Source: Acidimicrobiaceae bacterium (lineage in GTDB: Bacteria; Actinomycetota; Acidimicrobiia; Acidimicrobiales; RAAP-2). From it: a stretch of 48,549 bases of DNA. The stretch spans positions 1 to 48,549 of the forward strand of contig PLZP01000069.1 of assembly GCA_003152215.1 (NCBI GenBank). Direction: 5' to 3'. This document shows, one piece after another, positions 17,737 through 26,624 of the stretch. The position numbers were made by a program, and so were the translations under genes. Positions within the stretch are counted from its first letter, which is position 1, and each line of letters starts with the position of its first letter. The notes under the pieces were generated by a model. It ran no database searches. It saw only the letters and a list, made by a program, of their open reading frames with translations, and had not been told where the DNA came from.

Positions 17737-18678
17737 ATGACCCTCACCACTTCCATCGTCATCCCCGCCTTCAACGAGTCCCTTCGACTCGCCGCCGGCT
17801 TCGAACGACTCGCGCCAGTTCTCGACGAGATGGGAACCGACAACATCGAGGTGATCGTCGTCGACGACGGATCCAGTGACGACACGTTGCGTACGGCACA
17901 CGCCGTCTACGGGCATCTCCCCCACACTCTTTTCGTTCAGCAGCCCAAGAACATGGGCAAGGGAGCGGCAGTCCGTTTGGGTATTTCGGTCGCTCGCGCA
18001 CCGTACGTGATCGCAACCGACGCCGACCTTTCGATCAGGCCCGTCCACCTCCCCGACATCGTCGTCGCGCTGCGCACCAGCGCCCTGGTGCCGGGATCAC
18101 GCGAACACGAGGGAAAGACGGGCTACGACGCTGCTCTGCGGAGTGTCGCGGGCAAAGTGTTCAATCGACTGGTCCGCCACTACACCGGCACGACGCTTCG
18201 CGATACCCAATGTGGTTGCAAAGGATTCCAGCTCGGACCAGCGAGGATACTCTCGCTGCTCGGTTTCTACGACCGATTCATCTACGACGCCGAGATGCTC
18301 TATCTCGCCGACCAGCTGGGCCTCTCGATCACGCCCATCGATGTCACCTGGGACGACATCGCGGGGTCGTCCGTGCGCGTTGGTCGAGACTCGATTCAGA
18401 TGATCCGCGACCTGCGCTCGTTCAGCCGCACCCACTACGAGAACCCTGTCGTTGAGTTGCCGCGACTCGTCGACGTCGGACTGGTCGACCAAGTGGCACG
18501 TCAGTCGCGAATGCAGGGGCTGGTCGTCGCGCGCGGCGCCCTCGACTCGTTGCTCGTACTACCACGCGATGGTGCGCTCAGCGGGCTCAACGTTGCGACG
18601 GCGCTCGGCGGAACGTTTCGCACCGCGGGGCTCTCTGAACTCAGTGGACGCACATTCGACGCGGTGGTGTCGGCGTAG
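17737..18678 (+). CDS. Family 2 glycosyltransferase (dolichyl/polyprenyl-phosphate glycosyltransferase-like)
   Basis: SIVIPAFNESLRL, EVIVVDDGSSDDTL, NMGKGAAVRLG, YVIATDADLSI and DTQCGCKGF; internal ATG at 17737 chosen as start. Confidence 0.87.
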   Translation: MTLTTSIVIPAFNESLRLAAGFERLAPVLDEMGTDNIEVIVVDDGSSDDTLRTAHAVYGHLPHTLFVQQPKNMGKGAAVRLGISVARAPYVIATDADLSIRPVHLPDIVVALRTSALVPGSREHEGKTGYDAALRSVAGKVFNRLVRHYTGTTLRDTQCGCKGFQLGPARILSLLGFYDRFIYDAEMLYLADQLGLSITPIDVTWDDIAGSSVRVGRDSIQMIRDLRSFSRTHYENPVVELPRLVDVGLVDQVARQSRMQGLVVARGALDSLLVLPRDGALSGLNVATALGGTFRTAGLSELSGRTFDAVVSA

Positions 18679-18710
18679 ACGTCACATTTCGACCGTGCAG
18701 CAATGAGACG

Positions 18711-19310
18711 TTAGATGCGACCTTCGAGTGTCGAAAGGAATCGATTCAGCGAATCGAGCGTCGCCTTGACCGCGGAGACAAGGTCATCCTCGGAGCGCGC
18801 AATGCCGAATCGGTCCGCTTCATTTGCGAGTGACCGTAGCGTCACAATGACGGGCCAATCGCGGCCGTTCGTGACGTTGGTAACAGTCATCAATGAGTAC
18901 GGGACGTCGTAACCAAGGTCGCGAAGCGCCGCGAGTGTCGCCTCGGCGCCACCAATGAGTGGACCGCTCCCCGCCCGGCCAATCCCGGTACGTCCGTCGA
19001 CGGACAGTTGTACTTCACAGAAGCCGTCGCTCGTGTCGTAGTCGGCGCGGATGAGAGCGACGCGCGGACCTTCCCCACGGTTCTTGTCGGCCAACGCGCG
19101 GTTTGCGTCTTCGATGACGACGGCCGCTTCGGGGTAGTACAGGCTGGCGATCTGGGTGGCCGCGCTGCGCGTCGCAATCGGGTCCTTGCTGTTCGCGACG
19201 AGCGTCACCACGTCAACGTCGCCGTTGGGGTGCTTCGTTATGCCAACGTTCAGCACACCTGGGAGCGAGCGGAGTTCGAGTTCGAAGTCCTCTTCGGTTC
19301 TTGACATCAT
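18711..19310 (-). CDS. Conserved hypothetical protein in a c-di-GMP operon
   Basis: 199 aa, overlaps the upstream GGDEF gene by 4 nt. Confidence 0.65.
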   Translation of the reverse strand: MMSRTEEDFELELRSLPGVLNVGITKHPNGDVDVVTLVANSKDPIATRSAATQIASLYYPEAAVVIEDANRALADKNRGEGPRVALIRADYDTSDGFCEVQLSVDGRTGIGRAGSGPLIGGAEATLAALRDLGYDVPYSLMTVTNVTNGRDWPVIVTLRSLANEADRFGIARSEDDLVSAVKATLDSLNRFLSTLEGRI

Positions 19311-20200
19311 GAGATGCGAATGCCCTTCTTTTCGTAGAGACGTCCGTCGGCCAATCGCAACAACTCACCGGGGTCGGTGGAGTCGCGCGGCGACGTAGCC
19401 GTGCCAATCGTGAACTCGACGGGATTGCCCAGCGTGACGAGGTGACCGCGGAGTCGCTCGGTGAACCCCGAGGACTCGTGTCCTTCCGCGTTACTCAAGA
19501 TGACCGCAAATTCGTCGCCACCAATGCGCGCCGCCATGTCGCCTTGGCGAACCGCTTGACGAAGGGCGAAGCCGAACTGACGCAAGAGGTGATTCCCGTA
19601 TTCGTGCCCGGAACGGTCATTGACGGCCTTGAAGTTGTTGAGGTCGACGAGGACGAGCGTGAAGGCCCAGCCGTAGCGGGCACTTCGAGCGGCCGCGACT
19701 TCCAACGCTTCGTCAAAACTGCGGCGGTTCGCGATATTGGTGAGTGGATCGTGCGCGGCGCTGAAACGGGCCAGGTGGAGCGACATCGCTAATTGGCACG
19801 CGGTACGAACGGCATCGCATTCGGCAACCGGCACGTGGTCGGGCTCGCAGTAGACACCGGGTGACGCACTCAGGTGGGCCGCCATATCTGGCGTCACTGC
19901 TTCTCCACCCAAACGGAACATCTGCGTGCCGAAGTTGTCGTTGACGAGCACAACCGCGACGTCGGTCAGCTGGTGACGTTCGGCGAACAGTTCAAGGATT
20001 GCGTAGATGAATCCGACGCCGAGTTCGCGCTCGGACAGTTCGTTCAACATTGTCTGAAACAACCACGGTTCGTAGTCCTCGCCGTTCGCGTCGCTACGCC
20101 GCATTTCAGGGTGAATCGAAGAAAGCGTCGCTCCAGTTTCGTCGGTCCCGTCACCTGACTCGTGAGCTGAATCGGCGGTCGAACCGTTTTTTGAACTCAC
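19307..20200 (-). CDS. Diguanylate cyclase (GGDEF domain)
   Basis: DPLTNIANRRSFDE, VDLNNFKAVND and RQGD(I-site)-MAARI-GGDEF. Confidence 0.9.
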   Translation of the reverse strand: MSSKNGSTADSAHESGDGTDETGATLSSIHPEMRRSDANGEDYEPWLFQTMLNELSERELGVGFIYAILELFAERHQLTDVAVVLVNDNFGTQMFRLGGEAVTPDMAAHLSASPGVYCEPDHVPVAECDAVRTACQLAMSLHLARFSAAHDPLTNIANRRSFDEALEVAAARSARYGWAFTLVLVDLNNFKAVNDRSGHEYGNHLLRQFGFALRQAVRQGDMAARIGGDEFAVILSNAEGHESSGFTERLRGHLVTLGNPVEFTIGTATSPRDSTDPGELLRLADGRLYEKKGIRIS

Positions 20201-22497
20201 AGCTGTAAGTCTGCCAGTTCCAGCGGTGTCTTCTCCACGGGTCGCAAGAGTGACGACGGTACCGAGCCCGCACGAAGCATTTCGGAGAGTTCAGAGGCTG
20301 GGACCGGACGAGAGATGAGGTAGCCCTGGCCGCGGTAGCAACCGAGTTCGAGCAGCTTCTCAATGATGGCCCCGGACTCGATGCCCTCGGCGATAACGCC
20401 GAGGTTGAGTGCCGCACCGAGTCGGATGATCGATTCCACGATCGCCCGGTCGTAATTGTCCGTTGTGATACCGCGTACGAAACTCATGTCCAGCTTCAGG
20501 AGGTTGACGGGGAGGTTCTTCAGGCCGGTCATCGACGCGAAGCCCGTACCGAAGTCGTCGAGCGCAATCTCAACACCCAAGGCCTGAAAGCCCTTTAGAA
20601 TTCGCGCAATTCGCTCGGGCTCGTCCATCACCGCATACTCAGTGATCTCGATGCACAGGCGGTTGCCCGGAACGTTGTTCTCGCGCAGACAGCGTTCGAC
20701 GAATTCGACGAGGTCGCCCATTTTGAAGTCGGCCGGGGACATATTGATGCGAACAATGAAGGGCAGATCTGGGTACTCGTTTTCCCATTTCGACAGCTGG
20801 CGACAGGCCTCGGCAAAGACCCATCGACCGATTTCGGTGACGAGACCGGTCTCTTCGGCCACGGTGATGAACTCCGAGGCCGCGAGGAGTCCACGGGTTG
20901 GGTGCTCCCAACGCACCAGCGCTTCGGCGGCGAGCACCTGACCGGTGCGCAGATTGACCTCGGGCTGGAAATGCAGGCGAAGGCCGCCCGTTTCAATGGC
21001 CTCACGAAGCATGAGTTCGGTGCGCGAGCGGTCGTTGACCTCTTCGCGAAGTTCCCGGTCAAAGACGACGGCCTGGTTTCGACCACGGGCTTTGGCGGCG
21101 TACATTGCCACGTCGGCCCACCCGAGAAGGTCCAGCCCGCTCTGCTCACCGAGCTCCGCCATGGCGATGCCGATACTGGCCGTGTGCGTGACTTCCTGGC
21201 CGGCGATGGCAACGGGCTGGGCGATGACGTCCAGCATTCGATAGGCGGTGGCCAGAATCTCCATCTCACTCTTGGCCTTGTCGACGATGAACACGAATTC
21301 GTCGCCACCGAGTCGGGCGGCGAAGTCGTTCACCCGGATGCTCGTGCGGAGGCGGTCGGCAATCGTCACGAGGAGTCGGTCGCCGCTGCCGTGACCGAGG
21401 TAGTCATTCATGATCTTGAAGCGGTCGAGGTCGATAACCATGACCGCCGTCTCACGCTTCGCGTCGAGACGGCTCTTCAACTCTTGAATGAGGGCGCGTC
21501 GGTTCGGCAGTCCGGTGAGCTCATCGTGATTGGCGTTGTAGCGAGTGCGCTCTTCGGCGTCAATCCGCCCTTGGAGTTGAACGAGCATCGAGGCAACGGC
21601 CTGCAGAGCGTTGATTTCGGCCGGGACCCAGTTGTGCAAATTGAAGTGGAGGAAGCCGAGCGTGCCCCAGGTCGAGTCGCCGAGCAGTAGCGGCACGGCA
21701 GCACCGGCGGCCGGTGTCTCCCCGCCGGCCTCCACCGAGCGGTCGCGGTAATCCTCGGTTAGGTCATCGGTGCCGGTGAGATACGGAGAACGCAAATCGC
21801 GCAACGCCATGAAAATAGGGTCCGCATCGAAGGGCACTTCACCGAGCGGGTCGGGGTCGGGAATGTCACGGACTGGCCATTCGGCTTCGAGGATCGTAAG
21901 GCCTCGCGTCAGATCGTTGCGACGGATGAATGCGACATCGGCGCTGAGGAACTCCGCGAGCACGGCACAGACCCAGTCGAGCACTGCCTGACGGTTCGTC
22001 GCCGAAGCCGACATCAATTTTTCCGCCACTTGAGCGACCAATTCGTCCAGACGACGCTGGTGCAACAAGACGCCCTCGCGCGTGGCAAGGGTCGCCACGT
22101 GACTGAGCAAACTTCCAAAGGCCTTGGTCAATGATCGTTCGCGGCCGGACCACGTGCGACCGTGTCGAGCGACCACGAGCGCACCGACGACGTCGCCATC
22201 TGCAACGACGATGTGATCAACGAGGACACCCCATTCAACCCCGAGTACGACGCAGGAGAACGAGCCGGGCGGCACGTCACCCGACAACTGTCCGCGGACG
22301 CGTTCGCTGATCGTCTCGAACGCTTTCTCGGAATCGGTGCCGACGAGTGGTTCGAGCTCAAACCCGGGGATGGGTCTCGCGAGATTCGTCACGACGGCGA
22401 CGATTTGTGTACCAGGAACTACCTGGAGAAGTGTCTCGACAACTAGACGGGTCTCTTCACCCGCGCGGTCTAGATACGAATGGTTGACACTTCTCAT
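20197..22497 (-). CDS. GAF-GGDEF-EAL bifunctional c-di-GMP synthase/phosphodiesterase
   Basis: GLPNRRALIQ, RVND(I-site)-FAARL-GGDEF, then EALVRW, EITE, DDFGTG, KLDMSFV, AEGIES and GQGY; all EAL catalytic motifs appear intact. Confidence 0.93.
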   Translation of the reverse strand: MRSVNHSYLDRAGEETRLVVETLLQVVPGTQIVAVVTNLARPIPGFELEPLVGTDSEKAFETISERVRGQLSGDVPPGSFSCVVLGVEWGVLVDHIVVADGDVVGALVVARHGRTWSGRERSLTKAFGSLLSHVATLATREGVLLHQRRLDELVAQVAEKLMSASATNRQAVLDWVCAVLAEFLSADVAFIRRNDLTRGLTILEAEWPVRDIPDPDPLGEVPFDADPIFMALRDLRSPYLTGTDDLTEDYRDRSVEAGGETPAAGAAVPLLLGDSTWGTLGFLHFNLHNWVPAEINALQAVASMLVQLQGRIDAEERTRYNANHDELTGLPNRRALIQELKSRLDAKRETAVMVIDLDRFKIMNDYLGHGSGDRLLVTIADRLRTSIRVNDFAARLGGDEFVFIVDKAKSEMEILATAYRMLDVIAQPVAIAGQEVTHTASIGIAMAELGEQSGLDLLGWADVAMYAAKARGRNQAVVFDRELREEVNDRSRTELMLREAIETGGLRLHFQPEVNLRTGQVLAAEALVRWEHPTRGLLAASEFITVAEETGLVTEIGRWVFAEACRQLSKWENEYPDLPFIVRINMSPADFKMGDLVEFVERCLRENNVPGNRLCIEITEYAVMDEPERIARILKGFQALGVEIALDDFGTGFASMTGLKNLPVNLLKLDMSFVRGITTDNYDRAIVESIIRLGAALNLGVIAEGIESGAIIEKLLELGCYRGQGYLISRPVPASELSEMLRAGSVPSSLLRPVEKTPLELADLQL

Positions 22498-22637
22498 GGG
22501 GGATCTACCTTTGCCGACAGATAAAGGCCTGGATCAGGGGTCGCGCCTTTCGGCACGGCCTCTGATTGCGTTCACTTCCAGGGAACGATTATTGCACAGG
22601 CGCTGGAGTAAGTAAACCCCAACATTTGCACCATTTC

Positions 22638-25600
22638 TCACCTATTTTGTATTGGAAATGACTCGATTGGCGACAAAGTTTCAGTCTCGCGACTTAAAAC
22701 GTGGCTCAGCGGAAGTCGAACACTGTGCACCGAGGGCGGTGGGGCCTGGAACACACGAAAAACCATGATTGCGGTCTCTCCGTCAGTGAGACCCCAGAAC
22801 TGATTGAACCGTTCGGAGAGAGCGAACATCTCATCGAGGTACCGTTCGCCCGCCATTTCTCGCATGTCGGCCTCGTCGATGGCGTAGAGGAAGACCGGCG
22901 AGGCCGGCTGGACGGCCAAGCCGTGCATCTCGGCGCTCAACCAGAAGCGTTCCATCGCCGCTCCCCCTCGCACGTACCACATCGGATCGGCGCGCGGCAC
23001 CGTAATAATCGCCAGCGCCGAACTCGTCACAATCGAGGCCTGCATACGCAGCCCGAGTGCCGATCCGGCGCGCCAGTCCGAGAGGTGGCTCATGACGTCG
23101 GGCCGGCTGAGTAGTTCGAGTGCCGCGTAACCGCCTGGGTCCATTTCGAGTGTGCGGACGTCGAGGCCCTCCTCGAGCGAATCGCGACCGGGCCACTTGA
23201 TCTCAGAGAGCATCTCTTGGTGCACCGTGGGAAGGAGAAACCGCAATCGGTCCGACGCCGCGAGAAGCTCCGCGCCAACTTTGACCTGTTCGCGCTCGGT
23301 CGCCAGATGAAGGTGTGCGCCTTCACGCTCGACGCCGCGCATCAGCGACCGCACGGTCTCCGGGTCGATGGTTGTTGGCTGTCCCATTCGCCGGTTCGAC
23401 GACCGGCTGAGAAGGTAGTCGCGGAGCGGCGCGATTGCCACGTCGTCTGAAGTGCCCAGCGTCATCGACGCCACGTGGTGCGAGGGTCGACCCTCGGGGA
23501 AGAGTTTCACTAGACCGAGTTTGCGAAGTGACGCGGCCTGCACCCTTGCGTTGAAAAGCGCGGCGCCAATTCCAACGTAGGTGCCACGATGCGCGACGTC
23601 CATCGTGGAGGTGCGTTCAGGCAGCATGAAAAAACGAATCTCATCGCCGTCGGCTTCGAATCGCCACGGCTGCACGTTGCCGCCCGAGGGTGCCCTGCGA
23701 GCGGCGTCAACGATTAACTCAATAGGGTCGTCGCTCACGAGCGGTGGATCCTCGGGCGCTGGGGCGAAGAGGTCAGCTTCGGCTTCGAGGTTCACTTCTA
23801 CCGGTCCGAGAGCCGAGAGGATCTCTTCCACGTCGAAGCGCACACGGCCAGAGGGCAGTTCGCCCGCGAGGCCGAATCGTCGCACGGCGGCCGCGACCGT
23901 GGCCGCGCCGAGAGTGATCTCGCTTCCGAGCTGCGGCCATCCGGTGATGGTCTGGCCGACCTCTAACAGCGAAGCCGCGCCGCGCGATGACGCTTCCTTG
24001 GCGCCAATGAGTCGAATGACGTACGGCCCCTTCTGGGCGGTCGTCAGGTTCGCCAACTTAGATGAGTCCATATCACCAAGCAGCCCGTGAAAGATCGGAC
24101 GGTCCGGTTCGAGGTCGAATCGTTCGACGTCGAGGACGCCACGATCACTCGTTTCCATGATGACGGGGATTCGACGTTCGCGGGCCGCCTCTCGAATGAG
24201 GAACTTCATGTCGAGCGAATCGCACTCCTCAATGACAAGGTCGAGTCCGTCCAGGAACTCACCCAGGTTCTCGGGACGAATGCCGGTCGGATCAACGGTG
24301 ACGCGCAGGTAGGGATCAATCTCTGCGATACGACGGGCGGCCACCACTGCTTTGTTGACGCCCAAGTCGAGCACGCTCGCGGGAACTCGGTTGAGATTGG
24401 AGAGTTCAAGGGTGTCGAAGTCCGCGAGACGGATCTCGCCGGCCAGTCCCTCCATGGCAATGACGTGGGCAATCGTGTGGCCGGCGCTGAGTCCGACGAC
24501 GCCAATGCGCAGCGAGCGTTGTCGGGCCTGTTCGGCGCGCGTGATCTTGTTACGGTTTCGGTCCAGTCGAAGCGTCGAGAACGAACGTGGTGCGAGTAGC
24601 CGCACAACGGCTCGGCGCCACGGGTAGTACACCCAGCGCGAGCCCTCTTCAATGATGGCGGTGGCGGGGGGAGGAATGATTTCGGCGAGTTGTTCACGCT
24701 GTTCGGCCAGGCGGTCGACAATCTGCAACGCCGAGTCCTCACGAAGGATGCGCAGCACCTCGCGTTGGGCGCGCTCGCCTACGTCGAGGACCAAGGGCCT
24801 GACCGCTCGCGTACGGATGGACGCCGGTTCGATGGGTCCAAGTCCCAAGCGCGCGGGACCGCGAAGCAACTGCTCCGACTCGCGCCGCAGAGCCTGTTGG
24901 TTACCGGGATTCGAGAGTTCGTAGGAGCGCGCCCTATGCCACGACACGGCGACCGTGCGATAGCGCTCGTCGGGAAAGGGTACCCACTGCGTCCCAACTT
25001 GCACCCCACCGGTCACGTCACCCACGGGCATCAGCGAGTCCGAGACTGCCGCGATAGCGAACTCTGCGCCGAGCCAGGTCATGGCGTGCGTGACCGACCT
25101 CGAGATAGCAGCCAGAAGTCGGGTGCCGACTACGGTCGCTCCCTTGGACCACGCACCCTTCACTTCAAGTGCACCGAGACGAATCTCGCGCTCGATCACG
25201 TCGTGAATCACACCAATCTCGGGTGAGGACGCCATCTCTTCGAGGATTGCTGCTTGGTAACTCCCCTCTAAGGGTCCATGGAAACGCACGCCCGCGACGG
25301 GCGCACCCTCTGCGTCGAATCCAAGAATGAAGAGCGGGACGTTGTTGCCTTCTTCGAGTTCGAGGCGTCGCAACGTTCCCTCAAAACCACGGCTTCGAAA
25401 GATGCCCTCGGCTTCATCGAGGTATATCTTCCATAAGTCGGGCCGTTCGAGCGGGTGATGACCTTCGAAGCGAACACCGGACTCTTGGTCCACAAAGCTC
25501 GAGCCATACCAGTAGCGACGCCCGATTGTGTTAGCCACTGACCACCATTTCCGTTCTTCGTAAAGGCTCCGACAACCTTGGAATTCGCCGCGATTTTCAA

Positions 25601-25796
25601 CAAAACTATAGTGAAACGAGCCCGAAAATTGGTGGACCTCGCTCCGCCAACTTTGCTCATTCGAGAGAGAAAAATCGCACTCAGCACCAACCTCGCTCGC
25701 GGTGCCACGACGAAGCGTCGCCTCAGATTTCCAGAGGGACAACCGGAATTCACACGCCACGTCCATAGAATGGACAACGTGTCGACCACACAGCAT
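22638..25796 (-). CDS. Multidomain fusion: acyltransferase-like N-terminus, E1/ThiF adenylating domain and nitroreductase-like C-terminus (Rv1355c/MoeY-like)
   Basis: ThiF motifs RIGVVGLSAGHTIAHVIAMEGLAGEIRLADFDTLELSNLNR; nitroreductase motifs AARRAPSGGNVQPWRF and MWYVRGGAAMERFWLSAEMHGLAVQPAS. First ~85 residues look like upstream readthrough; GTG at 25538 is a likely start. Confidence 0.85.
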   Translation of the reverse strand: MLCGRHVVHSMDVACEFRLSLWKSEATLRRGTASEVGAECDFSLSNEQSWRSEVHQFSGSFHYSFVENRGEFQGCRSLYEERKWWSVANTIGRRYWYGSSFVDQESGVRFEGHHPLERPDLWKIYLDEAEGIFRSRGFEGTLRRLELEEGNNVPLFILGFDAEGAPVAGVRFHGPLEGSYQAAILEEMASSPEIGVIHDVIEREIRLGALEVKGAWSKGATVVGTRLLAAISRSVTHAMTWLGAEFAIAAVSDSLMPVGDVTGGVQVGTQWVPFPDERYRTVAVSWHRARSYELSNPGNQQALRRESEQLLRGPARLGLGPIEPASIRTRAVRPLVLDVGERAQREVLRILREDSALQIVDRLAEQREQLAEIIPPPATAIIEEGSRWVYYPWRRAVVRLLAPRSFSTLRLDRNRNKITRAEQARQRSLRIGVVGLSAGHTIAHVIAMEGLAGEIRLADFDTLELSNLNRVPASVLDLGVNKAVVAARRIAEIDPYLRVTVDPTGIRPENLGEFLDGLDLVIEECDSLDMKFLIREAARERRIPVIMETSDRGVLDVERFDLEPDRPIFHGLLGDMDSSKLANLTTAQKGPYVIRLIGAKEASSRGAASLLEVGQTITGWPQLGSEITLGAATVAAAVRRFGLAGELPSGRVRFDVEEILSALGPVEVNLEAEADLFAPAPEDPPLVSDDPIELIVDAARRAPSGGNVQPWRFEADGDEIRFFMLPERTSTMDVAHRGTYVGIGAALFNARVQAASLRKLGLVKLFPEGRPSHHVASMTLGTSDDVAIAPLRDYLLSRSSNRRMGQPTTIDPETVRSLMRGVEREGAHLHLATEREQVKVGAELLAASDRLRFLLPTVHQEMLSEIKWPGRDSLEEGLDVRTLEMDPGGYAALELLSRPDVMSHLSDWRAGSALGLRMQASIVTSSALAIITVPRADPMWYVRGGAAMERFWLSAEMHGLAVQPASPVFLYAIDEADMREMAGERYLDEMFALSERFNQFWGLTDGETAIMVFRVFQAPPPSVHSVRLPLSHVLSRETETLSPIESFPIQNR

Positions 25797-25843
25797 CTCG
25801 AAGCGTCACCAAGTGGCTGCGACGCCAGTGCGTCAGGTAGCCA

Positions 25844-25861
25844 TTGTCACGTTTTTGTCAC
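25844..25861 (+). promoter_or_regulatory. PhoB/OmpR-type direct-repeat box upstream of the response regulator
   Basis: TTGTCAC-gttt-TTGTCAC: two identical 7-mers with 11-bp periodicity, about 30 bp before the TTG start at 25892. Confidence 0.6.
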
Positions 25862-25891
25862 AAATTTGGTTGAGAAAGTAGACGGAGAGAA

Positions 25892-26602
25892 TTGACCAAG
25901 ATCCTGGTCGTTGATGACGACGCCGAGATGACCAAACTGCTCGACACGTTCCTCACGGGCGAGGGGCACGAAGTGCTCATCGCCACCGACGGAGCGCTCG
26001 CAGTGCGGGCCACTTCGTCAATGGAACCGGACCTCGTCCTCTTGGACATCGTGCTGGGAAGCGAAGATGGCCGCGACGTTTTGCGTGAACTGCGACTCAT
26101 CAGCGACGTACCGGTGATCTTTCTCACCGGTCGCGGTCTCGAATCCGAACGTATTGCTGGGCTGAAACTGGGTGCCGACGACTACATTGTCAAACCGTTT
26201 TCGCTGGGCGAGGTTTCGGCGCGAATCGAATCTGTGCTTCGTCGTTCGGGTGCGAATTTGGCCCAACTACACATCGACGCTCCGACCATGCACTTCGGCG
26301 ATCTTTTGATCAATGAGAACACACACGAAGTGCATCTGCGCAGCGGGTTGCTCGAGTTGACGTCCAAGGAGTTTGCGCTCCTCGCGTTTCTCGCTCGTTC
26401 ACCCCGTCAGGTTTTCTCGCGCGAACAGTTGCTCGAGCACGTCTGGGAGTCCTCCAGCGAATGGCAAAACGAAGCGACTGTCACCGAACACATCCGTCGT
26501 CTGCGAGCGAAGCTGGAAGTCGATCCCGATCATCCTCGCTGGATAACAACGGTTCGCGGCGTGGGCTACCGATTCGAACCAGAGCCGATCGCTCCCTCGT
26601 AG
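25892..26602 (+). CDS. OmpR-family winged-helix response regulator
   Basis: ILVVDDDAEM, LVLLDIVLG, VKPFSLGEVSARI and C-terminal Trans_reg_C; GGAGAG RBS before the TTG start. Confidence 0.92.
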   Translation: MTKILVVDDDAEMTKLLDTFLTGEGHEVLIATDGALAVRATSSMEPDLVLLDIVLGSEDGRDVLRELRLISDVPVIFLTGRGLESERIAGLKLGADDYIVKPFSLGEVSARIESVLRRSGANLAQLHIDAPTMHFGDLLINENTHEVHLRSGLLELTSKEFALLAFLARSPRQVFSREQLLEHVWESSSEWQNEATVTEHIRRLRAKLEVDPDHPRWITTVRGVGYRFEPEPIAPS

Positions 26603-26624
26603 TACCGGGCGTGAAGTAACCGAC

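Noticed and set aside
18711-19310. Possible LeuA-dimer-like resemblance of the 199-aa protein (GRTGIGRAGSGP)
   Set aside because: Too short and generic a match to name a family without a search.
20902-21690. 262-aa plus-strand ORF
   Set aside because: Antisense to the GAF-GGDEF-EAL gene.
22638-25796. Naming the fusion enzyme moeY / molybdopterin synthesis
   Set aside because: No molybdopterin genes nearby and the E1 domain is shared by many pathways; the name would imply an untested function.
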